30,304 bases of DNA from Spirosomataceae bacterium (lineage in GTDB: Bacteria; Bacteroidota; Bacteroidia; Cytophagales; Spirosomataceae), in NCBI GenBank assembly GCA_025455795.1, contig JALOLW010000002.1, positions 1 through 30,304 on the forward strand, in the 5' to 3' direction. This document shows, one piece after another, positions 14,459 to 21,541 of the stretch. The notes beneath the pieces are model-generated. The model saw only the letters and a program-made list of their open reading frames with translations, did not search any database and was not told where the DNA came from. Both the position numbers and the translations under genes were made by a program. Every line of letters begins with the position of its first letter. Positions within the stretch are counted from its first letter, which is position 1.

Positions 14459-14470
14459 CACATTTCGGCC

Positions 14471-14830
14471 ATGAAAATGAAGAACATCTTGTTTTTTTTA
14501 GCAGTCGGGTGGGCAGTAGCCGCTTGCCAAAACGAGCCTGAAATTCCACAGGGAACGATTCCCGAAGAGAAAATGGTACAAATTCAAACCGACATTCACT
14601 TGCTCGAAGCCCGCATCAGTAAGTACGCCATGATGTCTATGGATTCGGCTACCCTCGTAACCGAACACCTGAAACAACAGATTTTCAAAAAATACAAAAC
14701 CGATTCGGCGGCCTACAATCGCAGTTATCAGTTTTATTCAACCAACCCCGTTTTTATGGAGCGGATTTATGAAAAAGTAACCAAAACGTTGGAAACAAGG
14801 CAAAAAAAGAAAGATTATCAAGGACTCTAA
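14471..14830 (+). CDS. DUF4296-domain lipoprotein
   Basis: The 119-residue product starts with a lipoprotein signal peptide whose lipobox VAAC ends in a Cys near residue 18-19. The rest matches the DUF4296 pattern: IPEEKMVQIQTDIHLLEARI, a helix, EHLKQQIFKKYKTDSAAYNRSYQFYSTNP, then a helix that ends in a charged tail. Function is unknown; members are small lipid-anchored proteins of Bacteroidota. An alternative ATG lies 6 bases later; both would leave the lipobox intact. The gene is divergent from DUF58 with overlapping promoters, and is followed by a palindromic element at 14834-14986 that could end its transcript. Confidence 0.85.
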   Translation: MKMKNILFFLAVGWAVAACQNEPEIPQGTIPEEKMVQIQTDIHLLEARISKYAMMSMDSATLVTEHLKQQIFKKYKTDSAAYNRSYQFYSTNPVFMERIYEKVTKTLETRQKKKDYQGL

Positions 14831-14833
14831 ACG

Positions 14834-14986
14834 CCCTGTGCTGGGTCTTCGCAGTAGAGGAATTAAGTACTAAAGCAAAAGTTTTCGGGGGCTTGATTCG
14901 TTGCACTCAGCCCCACAAGGGTTCAAAACCCTTGTGGGGATACACCCGAAAACTTTTGCTCAACTCCTTAAAGTCACAGCACAGGG
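14834..14986. repeat. Nested inverted-repeat element between the DUF4296 gene and nuoB
   Basis: Three inverted repeat pairs nest around one centre: outer CCCTGTGCTG (14834-14843) with its complement at 14977-14986; middle GCAAAAGTTTTCGGG (14875-14889) with 14945-14959; inner CCCCACAAGGGTT (14911-14923) with 14927-14939, leaving a 3-base loop. All three pairs are perfect. The 153-bp unit could fold into a long hairpin. It might be a palindromic mobile repeat (MITE- or REP-like) or a structured transcript end; no coding region lies in it. Confidence 0.85.
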
Positions 14987-15029
14987 AGTGGGTATCATAT
15001 CATTCGCAGCTCGAAATTCGTAAACTCTC

Positions 15030-15581
15030 ATGACTCTCCCCGACTTTCAAACCAACAGCATCAAAACGGGCGACGGCGGCATCCTACTCACCAACGCCGA
15101 AGACCTGCTCAACTGGGCGCGGCTCTCGTCGCTGTGGCCGATGGGCTTCGGATTGGCTTGCTGCGCCATCGAAATGATGGCTACCTACGCCTCTACCTAC
15201 GATTTGGAGCGTTTTGGGATTTTTCCGCGCCCGTCGCCACGGCAGTCAGACGTGATGATAGTGGCGGGGACGGTCACTTTCAAAATGGCCGACCGTATCC
15301 GCCGCCTTTACGAGCAAATGCCCGAACCGCGCTACGTGATTTCGATGGGAAGCTGCTCCAACTGCGGCGGACCGTACTGGGAACATGGCTACCACGTAGT
15401 AAAAGGCGTGGACCGTATCATCCCCGTGGATGTCTATGTGCCTGGCTGCCCACCTCGGCCCGAAGCCCTGATTGGGGGTTTTCTGAAACTCCAAGAAAAA
15501 ATCCGCCAAGAACACCCCCTCGCGCCCAAACTCTTGCTCGAAATGGAACAAGAAGTAATTCTGCCAACAGTGGACGCCTAA
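15030..15581 (+). CDS. nuoB: NADH-quinone oxidoreductase subunit B
   Basis: The 183-residue product contains all ligands of the N2 [4Fe-4S] cluster: the tandem pair C44-C45 in GLACCAIEMM, C109 in SMGSCSNCGG and C140 in VPGCPPRPEA. The conserved block RFGIFPRPSPRQSDVMIVAGTV lies between. NuoB passes electrons from the hydrophilic arm of complex I to quinone at the membrane face. The Cys pair and PRQSD block distinguish it from a hydrogenase small subunit. nuoC follows after 15 bases, but no nuoA lies upstream and no nuoD downstream, so this is an isolated pair. The N-terminus is short relative to some family members but normal. Confidence 0.95.
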   Translation: MTLPDFQTNSIKTGDGGILLTNAEDLLNWARLSSLWPMGFGLACCAIEMMATYASTYDLERFGIFPRPSPRQSDVMIVAGTVTFKMADRIRRLYEQMPEPRYVISMGSCSNCGGPYWEHGYHVVKGVDRIIPVDVYVPGCPPRPEALIGGFLKLQEKIRQEHPLAPKLLLEMEQEVILPTVDA

Positions 15582-15596
15582 AAATTTAGCTTTCTC

Positions 15597-16082
15597 ATGG
15601 ATTTCTCAACGCTCAAATCGCTCCTTATCGAAACCTTTGGCGAAGGCATCATCGTCCAAAGCCAAGACAATACCCCGCAGCCTTCCATCACCGTCGCACC
15701 CGAGCGATTGGTGGAAGTATGCCAATTTTTGCGCGATGACCCACGGCTCTATTTCGATTTTTTGGCTTGCCTCACGGGCATAGACAACGCCCCCGCCCAA
15801 GAGGCGTTTGAAGTGGTGTATCATTTGGATTCGTTGGTACACGAGCATCGGATTGTGTTGCGGACCTTTACGCCTCGGGCTGCACCGACTGTCCCCACGC
15901 TGAGTCATCTGTGGCGCACTGCCGACTGGCACGAGCGCGAAGCCTACGATTTGTTGGGCATTCAGTTTGAAGGTCACCCCGACTTACGGCGCATTCTGCT
16001 CCCCCAAGATTGGGAAGGCCACCCGCTGCGGAAGGATTATGAAGAACAAAATACCTATCACGGCATCCAAGTAAAATATTGA
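15597..16082 (+). CDS. nuoC: NADH-quinone oxidoreductase subunit C (30 kDa)
   Basis: The 161-residue product has the 30-kDa complex I subunit fold, with the diagnostic block WHEREAYDLLGIQFEGHPDLRRILLPQDWEGHPLRKDYE near the C-terminus (quoted in part: WHEREAYDLLGI and GHPLRKDYE). It forms part of the peripheral arm that holds the N2-adjacent region. The gene follows nuoB by 15 bases and is surely co-transcribed with it. NuoD is not fused to the C-terminus, and no nuoD gene follows; downstream are 135 noncoding bases and a DUF2795 gene. The length (about 160) is in the range of stand-alone NuoC proteins in this phylum. Confidence 0.93.
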   Translation: MDFSTLKSLLIETFGEGIIVQSQDNTPQPSITVAPERLVEVCQFLRDDPRLYFDFLACLTGIDNAPAQEAFEVVYHLDSLVHEHRIVLRTFTPRAAPTVPTLSHLWRTADWHEREAYDLLGIQFEGHPDLRRILLPQDWEGHPLRKDYEEQNTYHGIQVKY

Positions 16083-16217
16083 TTTTCAGTCGGTTGAAAA
16101 AAAATATTGACAAATCCAAAAAAAAAGTTATGATTCGCAACATTTTTCGACAATAATGCGTTGCTTTTGCAAGTTTTATTGAACCAAATCTTTGAACATT
16201 TAATTAGATAGAAGCGT

Positions 16218-16439
16218 ATGTACTGGACACTTGAATTAGCCTCTTATTTGGAAGATGCCCCTTGGCCCGCAACAAAAGACGAATTGATAGATTATGCCAT
16301 TCGTACTGGGGCACCTTTGGAAGTTGTCGAAAACCTGCAAGAGTTGGAAGACGACGGTCAGCCGTATGAAAGCATAGAAGAGATTTGGCCCGACTATCCA
16401 ACCAAAGACGATTTCTTCTTCAACGAAGACGAATATTAA
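16218..16439 (+). CDS. DUF2795-domain protein
   Basis: The 73-residue acidic product matches the DUF2795 pattern: MYWTLELASYLEDAPWPATKDELIDYAIRTG, a helix-turn-helix-like small domain, followed by VENLQELEDDGQPYESIEEIWPDYP and an acidic tail (DDFFFNEDEY). Such proteins are common and very conserved in Bacteroidota, with no known function. No signal or membrane segment is present. A weak promoter-like pattern (TTTTG at 16165-16169, 17 bases before AATCTTTG at 16187-16194) lies upstream, and a hairpin with a T run follows the stop, so the gene looks monocistronic. Confidence 0.88.
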   Translation: MYWTLELASYLEDAPWPATKDELIDYAIRTGAPLEVVENLQELEDDGQPYESIEEIWPDYPTKDDFFFNEDEY

Positions 16440-16441
16440 TC

Positions 16442-16468
16442 AAAAGCCCGCGTCAAGTGGGCTTTTTT
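16442..16468 (+). terminator. Rho-independent terminator after the DUF2795 gene
   Basis: AAAAGCCCGC and GTGGGCTTTT form a 10-bp stem with one mismatch around the loop GTCAA, and the right arm leads into six T. It begins 2 bases after the stop codon at 16439. Confidence 0.8.
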
Positions 16469-16546
16469 ATTTTTCCCCTTCTTCTGCGTTCAGAACATCG
16501 CCCAACTGCAAGATGTTTTGAATATCTTTGTCGCAAAAATCTGTCA

Positions 16547-16996
16547 ATGACAAACGATACCAATCCACGCTTAGAATTTTTTCGCGCTCAAATCGGACAA
16601 AATCTAACCCAAAGCCCATCGGGTGTAGGGCGATGGCTCAACGGCAAACTCCTTGATGCTCAAAACGGTTCAATGACCGTAGAATACACCGTTGGTGATA
16701 CAATGGTCAATCCCATGGGAACACTCCACGGGGGTGCAGCTGCGGCCATCATGGACGACCTCGTGGGCATGATGGTTTTCGGTCTCGGACGCGAGTACGG
16801 CTACACATCTATCAATCTCAACTGTGATTTTCTCACCGCCGCCCGTTTGGGCGATACGCTCGTAGCACACGCGCAGGTGATACGCGCGGGCAAAAATGTG
16901 ATTCACTGCGAAGCCCGCATCACCCATCCCGACGGCAAAATCATCGCCAAATGCACCACTAACATGATTCAGACCAGCGTGAAGCTGCCAATGTAA
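16547..16996 (+). CDS. PaaI-family hotdog-fold thioesterase
   Basis: The 149-residue product is a hotdog thioesterase: NPMGTLHGGAAAAIMDDLVGMMVF contains the HGG turn and the acidic residue (D in MDDL) at the start of the hot-dog helix, used for hydrolysis of acyl-CoA thioesters in PaaI-like enzymes. Then come strands YTSINLNCDFLTAARLGDTLVAHAQVIRAGKNVIHCEARI with the RLGD motif typical of the family. It acts in the cytoplasm on acyl-CoA of unknown identity. The frame is open to 16385, but that part overlaps the DUF2795 gene and terminator, so I chose the ATG at 16547. The glycosyltransferase gene starts 5 bases after its stop, giving likely co-transcription. Confidence 0.9.
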   Translation: MTNDTNPRLEFFRAQIGQNLTQSPSGVGRWLNGKLLDAQNGSMTVEYTVGDTMVNPMGTLHGGAAAAIMDDLVGMMVFGLGREYGYTSINLNCDFLTAARLGDTLVAHAQVIRAGKNVIHCEARITHPDGKIIAKCTTNMIQTSVKLPM

Positions 16997-17001
16997 TATC
17001 A

Positions 17002-18480
17002 ATGGAAGCCGTTATCGTCATATTGTATCTTTTGCCAACCCTCATTCTCTTCCTGTACAGTTGCGCGCAGTTGAGTTTGGTATGGAACTATTGGCGAAGA
17101 AGGCAGCAAGAATCAAGTCCACTCCGAGGGACGGGGGCTTTGCCTGCCGAGGACTCAGTTTTGGAGCAGTCGCCACTCGTCACGGTCCAGCTTCCCATTT
17201 ACAACGAGCGATACGTCATAGAGCGGTTGATAGACGCTGTGGCTGCTTTTGACTATCCCAAAAACCGCTTTGAAATCCAAATTTTGGACGACTCTACCGA
17301 CGATACCGTATCAATAGTAGCCCAAAAAGTGGCTCATTATCAGGCATTAGGCTATCAAATCAGCCAGGTGCGCCGCCCTCAGCGCGAGGGTTTCAAGGCA
17401 GGAGCGTTGGCTTATGGACTTACGTTGGCCCAAGGGGAGTTTGTTGCTATTTTTGACGCCGATTTTGTTCCAACGCCCGATTTTCTCCAAAAAACCTTGC
17501 CTCATTTTTCCGATGCCAACGTGGGCGTAGTGCAGACCCGTTGGGGGCATCTCAACGAATCGTATTCGCTCATGACGCAGTTGCAGGCATTTGGATTGGA
17601 TGGTCATTTTGTGGTCGAGCAAGGCGGGCGCAATGCGGGGGGGCATTTTATCAATTTCAACGGGACGGCGGGGATTTGGCGCAAAAACTGCATCACCGAC
17701 GCGGGCGGATGGGAATCCAATACCCTCACCGAAGACCTTGATTTGAGCTATCGTGCGCAGGTGCGTGGCTGGCGTTTTGTGTATCTCGAAACCCTCGAAA
17801 CCCCCGCCGAACTCCCCGTAACCATGCCCGCGCTCAAATCGCAACAATACCGCTGGATGAAAGGCGCGGCGGAGTGCGCCCGCAAAAACCTCTGGAAAGT
17901 TTTCCAAACGTCCACCATCAAGCTCTCTACCAAAATCCACGCGGCGTTTCATTTGCTCAATAGCGGCGTGTTTGTGGCCGTACTGCTGATGGCTTTGTTG
18001 AGTCTGCCCACGCTCATCATCACGCATTATTTGCCAGAATACGGCTATATGTTGGGCATTTTTCGGTATTTTCAAGTAAGCGTAGTGATGCTGTTGGCGT
18101 TTTATTGGACAGCCCACCATCGCCGCAAATCACCCCTTGAACTACTCTGGAAACTCCCCGTTTTTTTGTCGGTGATGCTAGGGTTGTCGCTGCACAATGC
18201 CATCGCCGTCATGGAGGGGTATTTGGGCAAAAAAACCCCCTTTGTCCGCACTCCGAAGTGGGGAATCGTTCAGAAAAAGGACGGTTGGCAACAAAAAAAA
18301 TACCTCGTCAAGAGCCTTAACGCTCTCACGGTGATGGAGTTGGCGTTGGCGTTTTATTTTGTTGCTGGAGTTGCTTTGGGGCTTTACTGGCAATCGTACC
18401 AAATGCTCCTGCTGCATTTATTGCTGGCGTTTGGGTACGGCTTTATCGGTTATTTTTCAGTCAAACACTCCCTGCGCTAA
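17002..18480 (+). CDS. Membrane glycosyltransferase, family 2 (processive synthase type)
   Basis: The 492-residue product starts with a membrane helix (about 2-28), followed by a GT-A domain with the complete family 2 motif set: LPIYNER, DDST at 96-99 (nucleotide-sugar), DAD at 152-154 (metal), TED with E244-D245 (catalytic base) and QQYRW at 281-285. Several membrane helices follow (about 305-345, 350-372, 385-405 and 435-490). This resembles beta-glycan or mannan synthase-like enzymes (cellulose synthase-like A group) that add sugars while moving the chain across the inner membrane; the sugar is not determined. It begins 5 bases after the thioesterase and is followed by a 68-base gap before the ferredoxin gene. 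Confidence 0.88.
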   Translation: MEAVIVILYLLPTLILFLYSCAQLSLVWNYWRRRQQESSPLRGTGALPAEDSVLEQSPLVTVQLPIYNERYVIERLIDAVAAFDYPKNRFEIQILDDSTDDTVSIVAQKVAHYQALGYQISQVRRPQREGFKAGALAYGLTLAQGEFVAIFDADFVPTPDFLQKTLPHFSDANVGVVQTRWGHLNESYSLMTQLQAFGLDGHFVVEQGGRNAGGHFINFNGTAGIWRKNCITDAGGWESNTLTEDLDLSYRAQVRGWRFVYLETLETPAELPVTMPALKSQQYRWMKGAAECARKNLWKVFQTSTIKLSTKIHAAFHLLNSGVFVAVLLMALLSLPTLIITHYLPEYGYMLGIFRYFQVSVVMLLAFYWTAHHRRKSPLELLWKLPVFLSVMLGLSLHNAIAVMEGYLGKKTPFVRTPKWGIVQKKDGWQQKKYLVKSLNALTVMELALAFYFVAGVALGLYWQSYQMLLLHLLLAFGYGFIGYFSVKHSLR

Positions 18481-18548
18481 ACATTTTTTGTCCAAACCAG
18501 TAGTTACTCATAAAACAACGCATCATTCATTTTCAATCATCCCCAACA

Positions 18549-18854
18549 ATGAAGTATCAGAAGCACGTATTCATTTGTACAAATCAAAAAGACGGCGGCA
18601 AAAAATGCTGTGGTGCCGAACACGGCGCAGCATTGGTAGATGCCTTCAAAACATCGCTCAAAGAAAAAGGCTTGAACGTCGAAATCCGCGCCCAAAAAGC
18701 GGGCTGCTTAGACGTGTGTGGACTCGGCCCCGCGTTGGTGGTGTATCCAGAGGGCGTATTTTATGGTGGCGTGCAGCTATCCGATGTCGAAGAAATCATC
18801 GAAACACACCTTGTCAATGACCAAGTAGTAGAGCGCCTCAAACTTGATTTCTGA
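18549..18854 (+). CDS. Thioredoxin-like [2Fe-2S] ferredoxin
   Basis: The 101-residue product has the cysteine layout of the thioredoxin-fold ferredoxin family (NuoE-like, Shethna type): C10 in VFICTN, C20-C21 in GKKCCGAEHG, then C53 and C57 in KAGCLDVCGLGP, with the final PEGVFYGGVQLSDVEEIIETHL typical of the fold. It carries electrons in the cytoplasm; the partner is unknown. C10, C21 (or C20), C53 and C57 are the probable cluster ligands. The gene is followed by a clear terminator. Confidence 0.92.
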   Translation: MKYQKHVFICTNQKDGGKKCCGAEHGAALVDAFKTSLKEKGLNVEIRAQKAGCLDVCGLGPALVVYPEGVFYGGVQLSDVEEIIETHLVNDQVVERLKLDF

Positions 18855-18880
18855 CCTGAGTTTCCACCTAAATTTATTTT

Positions 18881-18909
18881 AAACGTCGGTCAAAATACCG
18901 ACGTTTTTG
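18881..18909 (+). terminator. Rho-independent terminator after the ferredoxin gene
   Basis: AAACGTCGGT (18881-18890) and ACCGACGTTT (18897-18906) are perfect complements around a 6-base loop, followed by Ts. It ends the ferredoxin transcript 27 bases after the stop. Confidence 0.85.
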
Positions 18910-18910
18910 T

Positions 18911-18918
18911 TAAGTTTG
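18911..18918 (+). promoter_or_regulatory. Candidate -7 box for ybaB
   Basis: TAAGTTTG is an exact TAnnTTTG box right after the terminator. Predicted start near 18923, leaving a leader of about 30 bases. No -33 TTG lies at the expected distance, since that place is the terminator stem. Confidence 0.4.
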
Positions 18919-18952
18919 TATCCATTTTTCACCAAAAAACAAATCATAGCCG

Positions 18953-19297
18953 ATGTTTGATACGCTGGGAATGATAGGCAAACTCAAAGAGTTTCAGACC
19001 AAGATGAAAGAATCCCAAGAAAGTTTGGGGCAAATTACCGAAAGTGCCGAAGCAGGCGCAGGGATGGTCAAAGCCACCGTCAATGGCCGTAAACAGGTGA
19101 TTGGCTTGGAAATAGACCCTGACTTGTTTAAAGCAGAAGACCGCGAAATGGTGCAAGATTTGGTCGTAGCGGCCATCAATCGGGCCATTGAAAATATTGA
19201 AGACAAAATCAAAGACCACCTCCAAAAATCAACCGAAGGGCTGATGTCAGGTCTTCCCAATATCCCTGGACTTGATTTGAGCAAGTTGATGAAGTAA
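18953..19297 (+). CDS. ybaB: YbaB/EbfC-family nucleoid-associated protein
   Basis: The 114-residue product matches the small YbaB/EbfC family: an N-terminal helix (KLKEFQTKMKESQESL), the strand segment GAGMVKATVNGRKQVIGLEIDPDLF, and a C-terminal helix EDREMVQDLVVAAINRAIENIEDKI ending in GLPNIPGLDLSKLM. Members form tweezer-like dimers that bind DNA. The usual neighbours dnaX and recR are absent. The glycosyltransferase ATG follows its stop codon immediately, so the two genes are in one operon. Confidence 0.92.
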   Translation: MFDTLGMIGKLKEFQTKMKESQESLGQITESAEAGAGMVKATVNGRKQVIGLEIDPDLFKAEDREMVQDLVVAAINRAIENIEDKIKDHLQKSTEGLMSGLPNIPGLDLSKLMK

Positions 19298-20332
19298 ATG
19301 GCACAAAAAGTCGCAGTTGTTATTTTGAACTACAACGGGCGGGCTTTTTTGGAAAAGTTCTTGCCCGCTGTCGTTGCTTATTCTCCCCACGGCTCGGTGT
19401 ATGTCGTGGACAATGCCTCCACTGATACTTCGGTGGCTTATTTGAAAACGTGGGAAACAGCGGTAAAAACTATTTTATTGTCTCGAAATGAGGGATTTGC
19501 CGAAGGGTATAACCGTGGTTTGGCGCAGATTGAGGCCGATTACTACGTTTTGCTCAACTCCGACGTAGAAGTAACCCCCCAATGGCTGACTCCTCTCCTT
19601 GACTTTTTGGACACGCACCCGCAGGTGGCGGCTTGTCAGCCCAAGATTTTAGCCCACCACAACAAAACACAGTTTGAGTACGCAGGTGCGGCAGGCGGGC
19701 ATTTGGATTGGTTGGGGTTTTCGTATTGTCGAGGGCGCGTTTTTTTTGATTGTGAATCAGATACAGGCCAATACGATACCAACAAACCCGTGTTTTGGGC
19801 ATCTGGTGCCTGTATGCTTGTACGTGCGAAACTATTTCACGAAGCGGGGGGCTTTGACGCTGATTTTTTTGCTCATTTTGAAGAAATAGACCTTTGTTGG
19901 CGGTTGCACCTGGCGGGTTATCAAGTCTATTGCTGTCCAGCCTCCACGGTTTATCACGTAGGCGGCGGAACGCTCCCGCCGAGCAATGCGTTCAAAACTT
20001 TCCTCAATCACCGCAATAGCTTGGCCATGCTTTACAAAAACCTCCCATCCCATCGCCTTTGGCCTACTATCTTCGGGCGACTTGTGATAGATGGCCTCTC
20101 GGCGGTAAGGTTTTTACCAAAAATGCAATGGCAAAACATCTGGGCAGTAGTGCGAGCGCACTTTGCCTTTTACGGTTGGCTTCTAGGCTCCTTACCCGCC
20201 AAACGACGGAATATTGCTCAAAAATATGACCTTAATAAAGCGTGGAAATCGCTACCTATTACTCCAAACAGCGTTGTTTGGGGGTATTTTTTTAAAAATA
20301 AAAAGACATATTATACATTAACAACTGATTGA
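19298..20332 (+). CDS. Family 2 glycosyltransferase (rhamnosyltransferase-like)
   Basis: The 344-residue product has the GT-A fold of family 2: VVILNYNGRAFL at residues 7-18, VVDNASTD at 36-43, RNEGFAEGYNRGL, and LLNSDVEV at 85-92, where S88-D89-V90 replaces the DxD metal motif as is common in the WbbL-like group. A later block (ASGACMLVRAKLFHEAGGFDADFFAHFEEIDLCWRL) is typical of enzymes transferring deoxyhexoses to lipopolysaccharide, surface glycan or lipid. The C-terminal part has only weak hydrophobic segments, so it is probably a peripheral inner-membrane enzyme. It begins at the base after the ybaB stop. Confidence 0.9.
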   Translation: MAQKVAVVILNYNGRAFLEKFLPAVVAYSPHGSVYVVDNASTDTSVAYLKTWETAVKTILLSRNEGFAEGYNRGLAQIEADYYVLLNSDVEVTPQWLTPLLDFLDTHPQVAACQPKILAHHNKTQFEYAGAAGGHLDWLGFSYCRGRVFFDCESDTGQYDTNKPVFWASGACMLVRAKLFHEAGGFDADFFAHFEEIDLCWRLHLAGYQVYCCPASTVYHVGGGTLPPSNAFKTFLNHRNSLAMLYKNLPSHRLWPTIFGRLVIDGLSAVRFLPKMQWQNIWAVVRAHFAFYGWLLGSLPAKRRNIAQKYDLNKAWKSLPITPNSVVWGYFFKNKKTYYTLTTD

Positions 20333-20355
20333 TGCAAAATAACTTGCTTTTGTGG

Positions 20356-20389
20356 TTGGCAAAAAAACCAACTAATTCGCTTAATTTTG
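20356..20389 (+). promoter_or_regulatory. Candidate promoter for mreBCD
   Basis: TAATTTTG (20382-20389) matches TAnnTTTG; TTG (20356-20358) lies 23 bases upstream within a small GTTGG/CCAAC hairpin (20355-20372). Predicted start near 20394, giving a leader of about 37 bases before the mreB ATG at 20431. Confidence 0.5.
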
Positions 20390-20430
20390 CACTCTAAAAT
20401 TTTTACAACAACCTCCCACCAATCCAAAAT

Positions 20431-21456
20431 ATGGGATTATTTGATTTTCTGACCAGCGAGATTGCTATTGACTTAGGAACGGCAAATACGCTCATCATCC
20501 ACAAAGACAAAATCGTAGTGGATGAACCTTCAATTATTGCTTTGGACAAAGTAAACGGTAAAGTGCTGGCAATCGGCCACAAAGCCATGCAAATGCACGA
20601 AAAAACCAACGAAAATATAAAGACGATTCGTCCGCTCAAAGACGGAGTAATCGCTGACTTTACGGCCGCAGAGTTGATGATTCGTGGCATGATCAAAATG
20701 ATTGAGTCAGGTGGGCGATTTTTTACGCCTTCGCACCGCATGGTGATATGTATTCCATCGGGGATTACCGAAGTGGAAAAACGAGCCGTCAAAGACTCTG
20801 CCGAACACGCTGGCGCAAAAGAGGTATATATGGTGCATGAACCTATTGCGGCTTCAATTGGTATTGGTATAGACATCACTCAGCCCAACGGCACAATGAT
20901 CGTGGACATCGGTGGTGGGACTACCGAAATCGCCGTGATTGCACTCTCGGGTATCGTGTGTGAGCAGTCTATTCGTATCGCTGGCGACGTGTTCACCAAA
21001 GACATCGTGGACTACATGCGCCGCGAGCATAATCTCCTCATTGGGGAGCGTTCTGCCGAGCAAATCAAAATTGAGGTAGGCGCGGCTTTGCCCGAATTAG
21101 ACAATCCTCCTGCCGACTTTGAGATTCGTGGACGCGATTTGATGACGGGGATTCCGAAAGAAATCAAGGTGACTTACAGCGAAATCGCCTACGCTCTCGA
21201 CAAATCCATCTCCAAAATAGAAGAAGCCGTGATGAAAGCCCTCGAAATCTCCCCCCCAGAGCTTTCGGCAGATATTTATACCAACGGGATTCACCTCACG
21301 GGCGGCGGGGCATTGCTGCACGGGCTAGACAAACGACTGGCCCAAAAGACCAAACTCCCCATCCACGTAGCCGACGACCCGCTCAAAGCAGTCGTAAAAG
21401 GCACAGGTGAAATCCTGAAAAACTTAGAAATGTATAAATCAGTATTGATTCAGTAA
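20431..21456 (+). CDS. mreB: Rod shape-determining protein MreB
   Basis: The 341-residue actin homologue shows phosphate-1 (IAIDLGTANTLI), connect-1, phosphate-2 (MIVDIGGGTTEIAVI) and adenosine (HLTGGGALLHG) motifs in order, with the length normal for MreB. It forms ATP-dependent filaments on the inner membrane that guide lateral wall synthesis. It heads a cluster with mreC and mreD. The interval to mreC (85 bases) contains a heptamer array. A candidate promoter lies just upstream. Nothing unusual is visible in the active site. Confidence 0.97.
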   Translation: MGLFDFLTSEIAIDLGTANTLIIHKDKIVVDEPSIIALDKVNGKVLAIGHKAMQMHEKTNENIKTIRPLKDGVIADFTAAELMIRGMIKMIESGGRFFTPSHRMVICIPSGITEVEKRAVKDSAEHAGAKEVYMVHEPIAASIGIGIDITQPNGTMIVDIGGGTTEIAVIALSGIVCEQSIRIAGDVFTKDIVDYMRREHNLLIGERSAEQIKIEVGAALPELDNPPADFEIRGRDLMTGIPKEIKVTYSEIAYALDKSISKIEEAVMKALEISPPELSADIYTNGIHLTGGGALLHGLDKRLAQKTKLPIHVADDPLKAVVKGTGEILKNLEMYKSVLIQ

Positions 21457-21459
21457 AAT

Positions 21460-21536
21460 AGTAAGCGGTTGGAAGTCGGCAGTAGGCAAATACAACGTGT
21501 CTTACTGCTTACTGTTTCTTGCTTACTGCCTACTTT
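21460..21536. repeat. Degenerate heptamer tandem array between mreB and mreC
   Basis: The interval divides into consecutive 7-base units: AGTAAGC, GGTTGGA, AGTCGGC, AGTAGGC, AAATACA, ACGTGTC, TTACTGC, TTACTGT, TTCTTGC, TTACTGC, CTACTTT. The left units resemble AGTAGGC and the right units resemble its inverse GCAGTAA, so the two halves can pair. This is like the short heptanucleotide repeats known from other bacteria. It lies inside the operon and would be present in the mreBC transcript. Confidence 0.75.
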
Positions 21537-21541
21537 TCCAA

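Noticed and set aside
14834..14986. Possible tRNA or riboswitch
   Set aside because: The fold is nested perfect inverted repeats on one axis, not a cloverleaf, and no known riboswitch core was recognised.
15030..16082. Hydrogenase or formate-hydrogenlyase small subunit instead of NuoB/NuoC
   Set aside because: The tandem Cys pair, PRPSPRQSD block and NuoC end block fit complex I proper better; no hydrogenase large subunit is nearby.
17347..18120. Minus-strand open frame opposite the membrane glycosyltransferase
   Set aside because: The plus strand shows all five catalytic motifs of family 2; the antisense frame is a by-product of codon bias.
21460..21536. Possible CRISPR array
   Set aside because: Units are only 7 bases with no spacers, and no cas genes are in the window.
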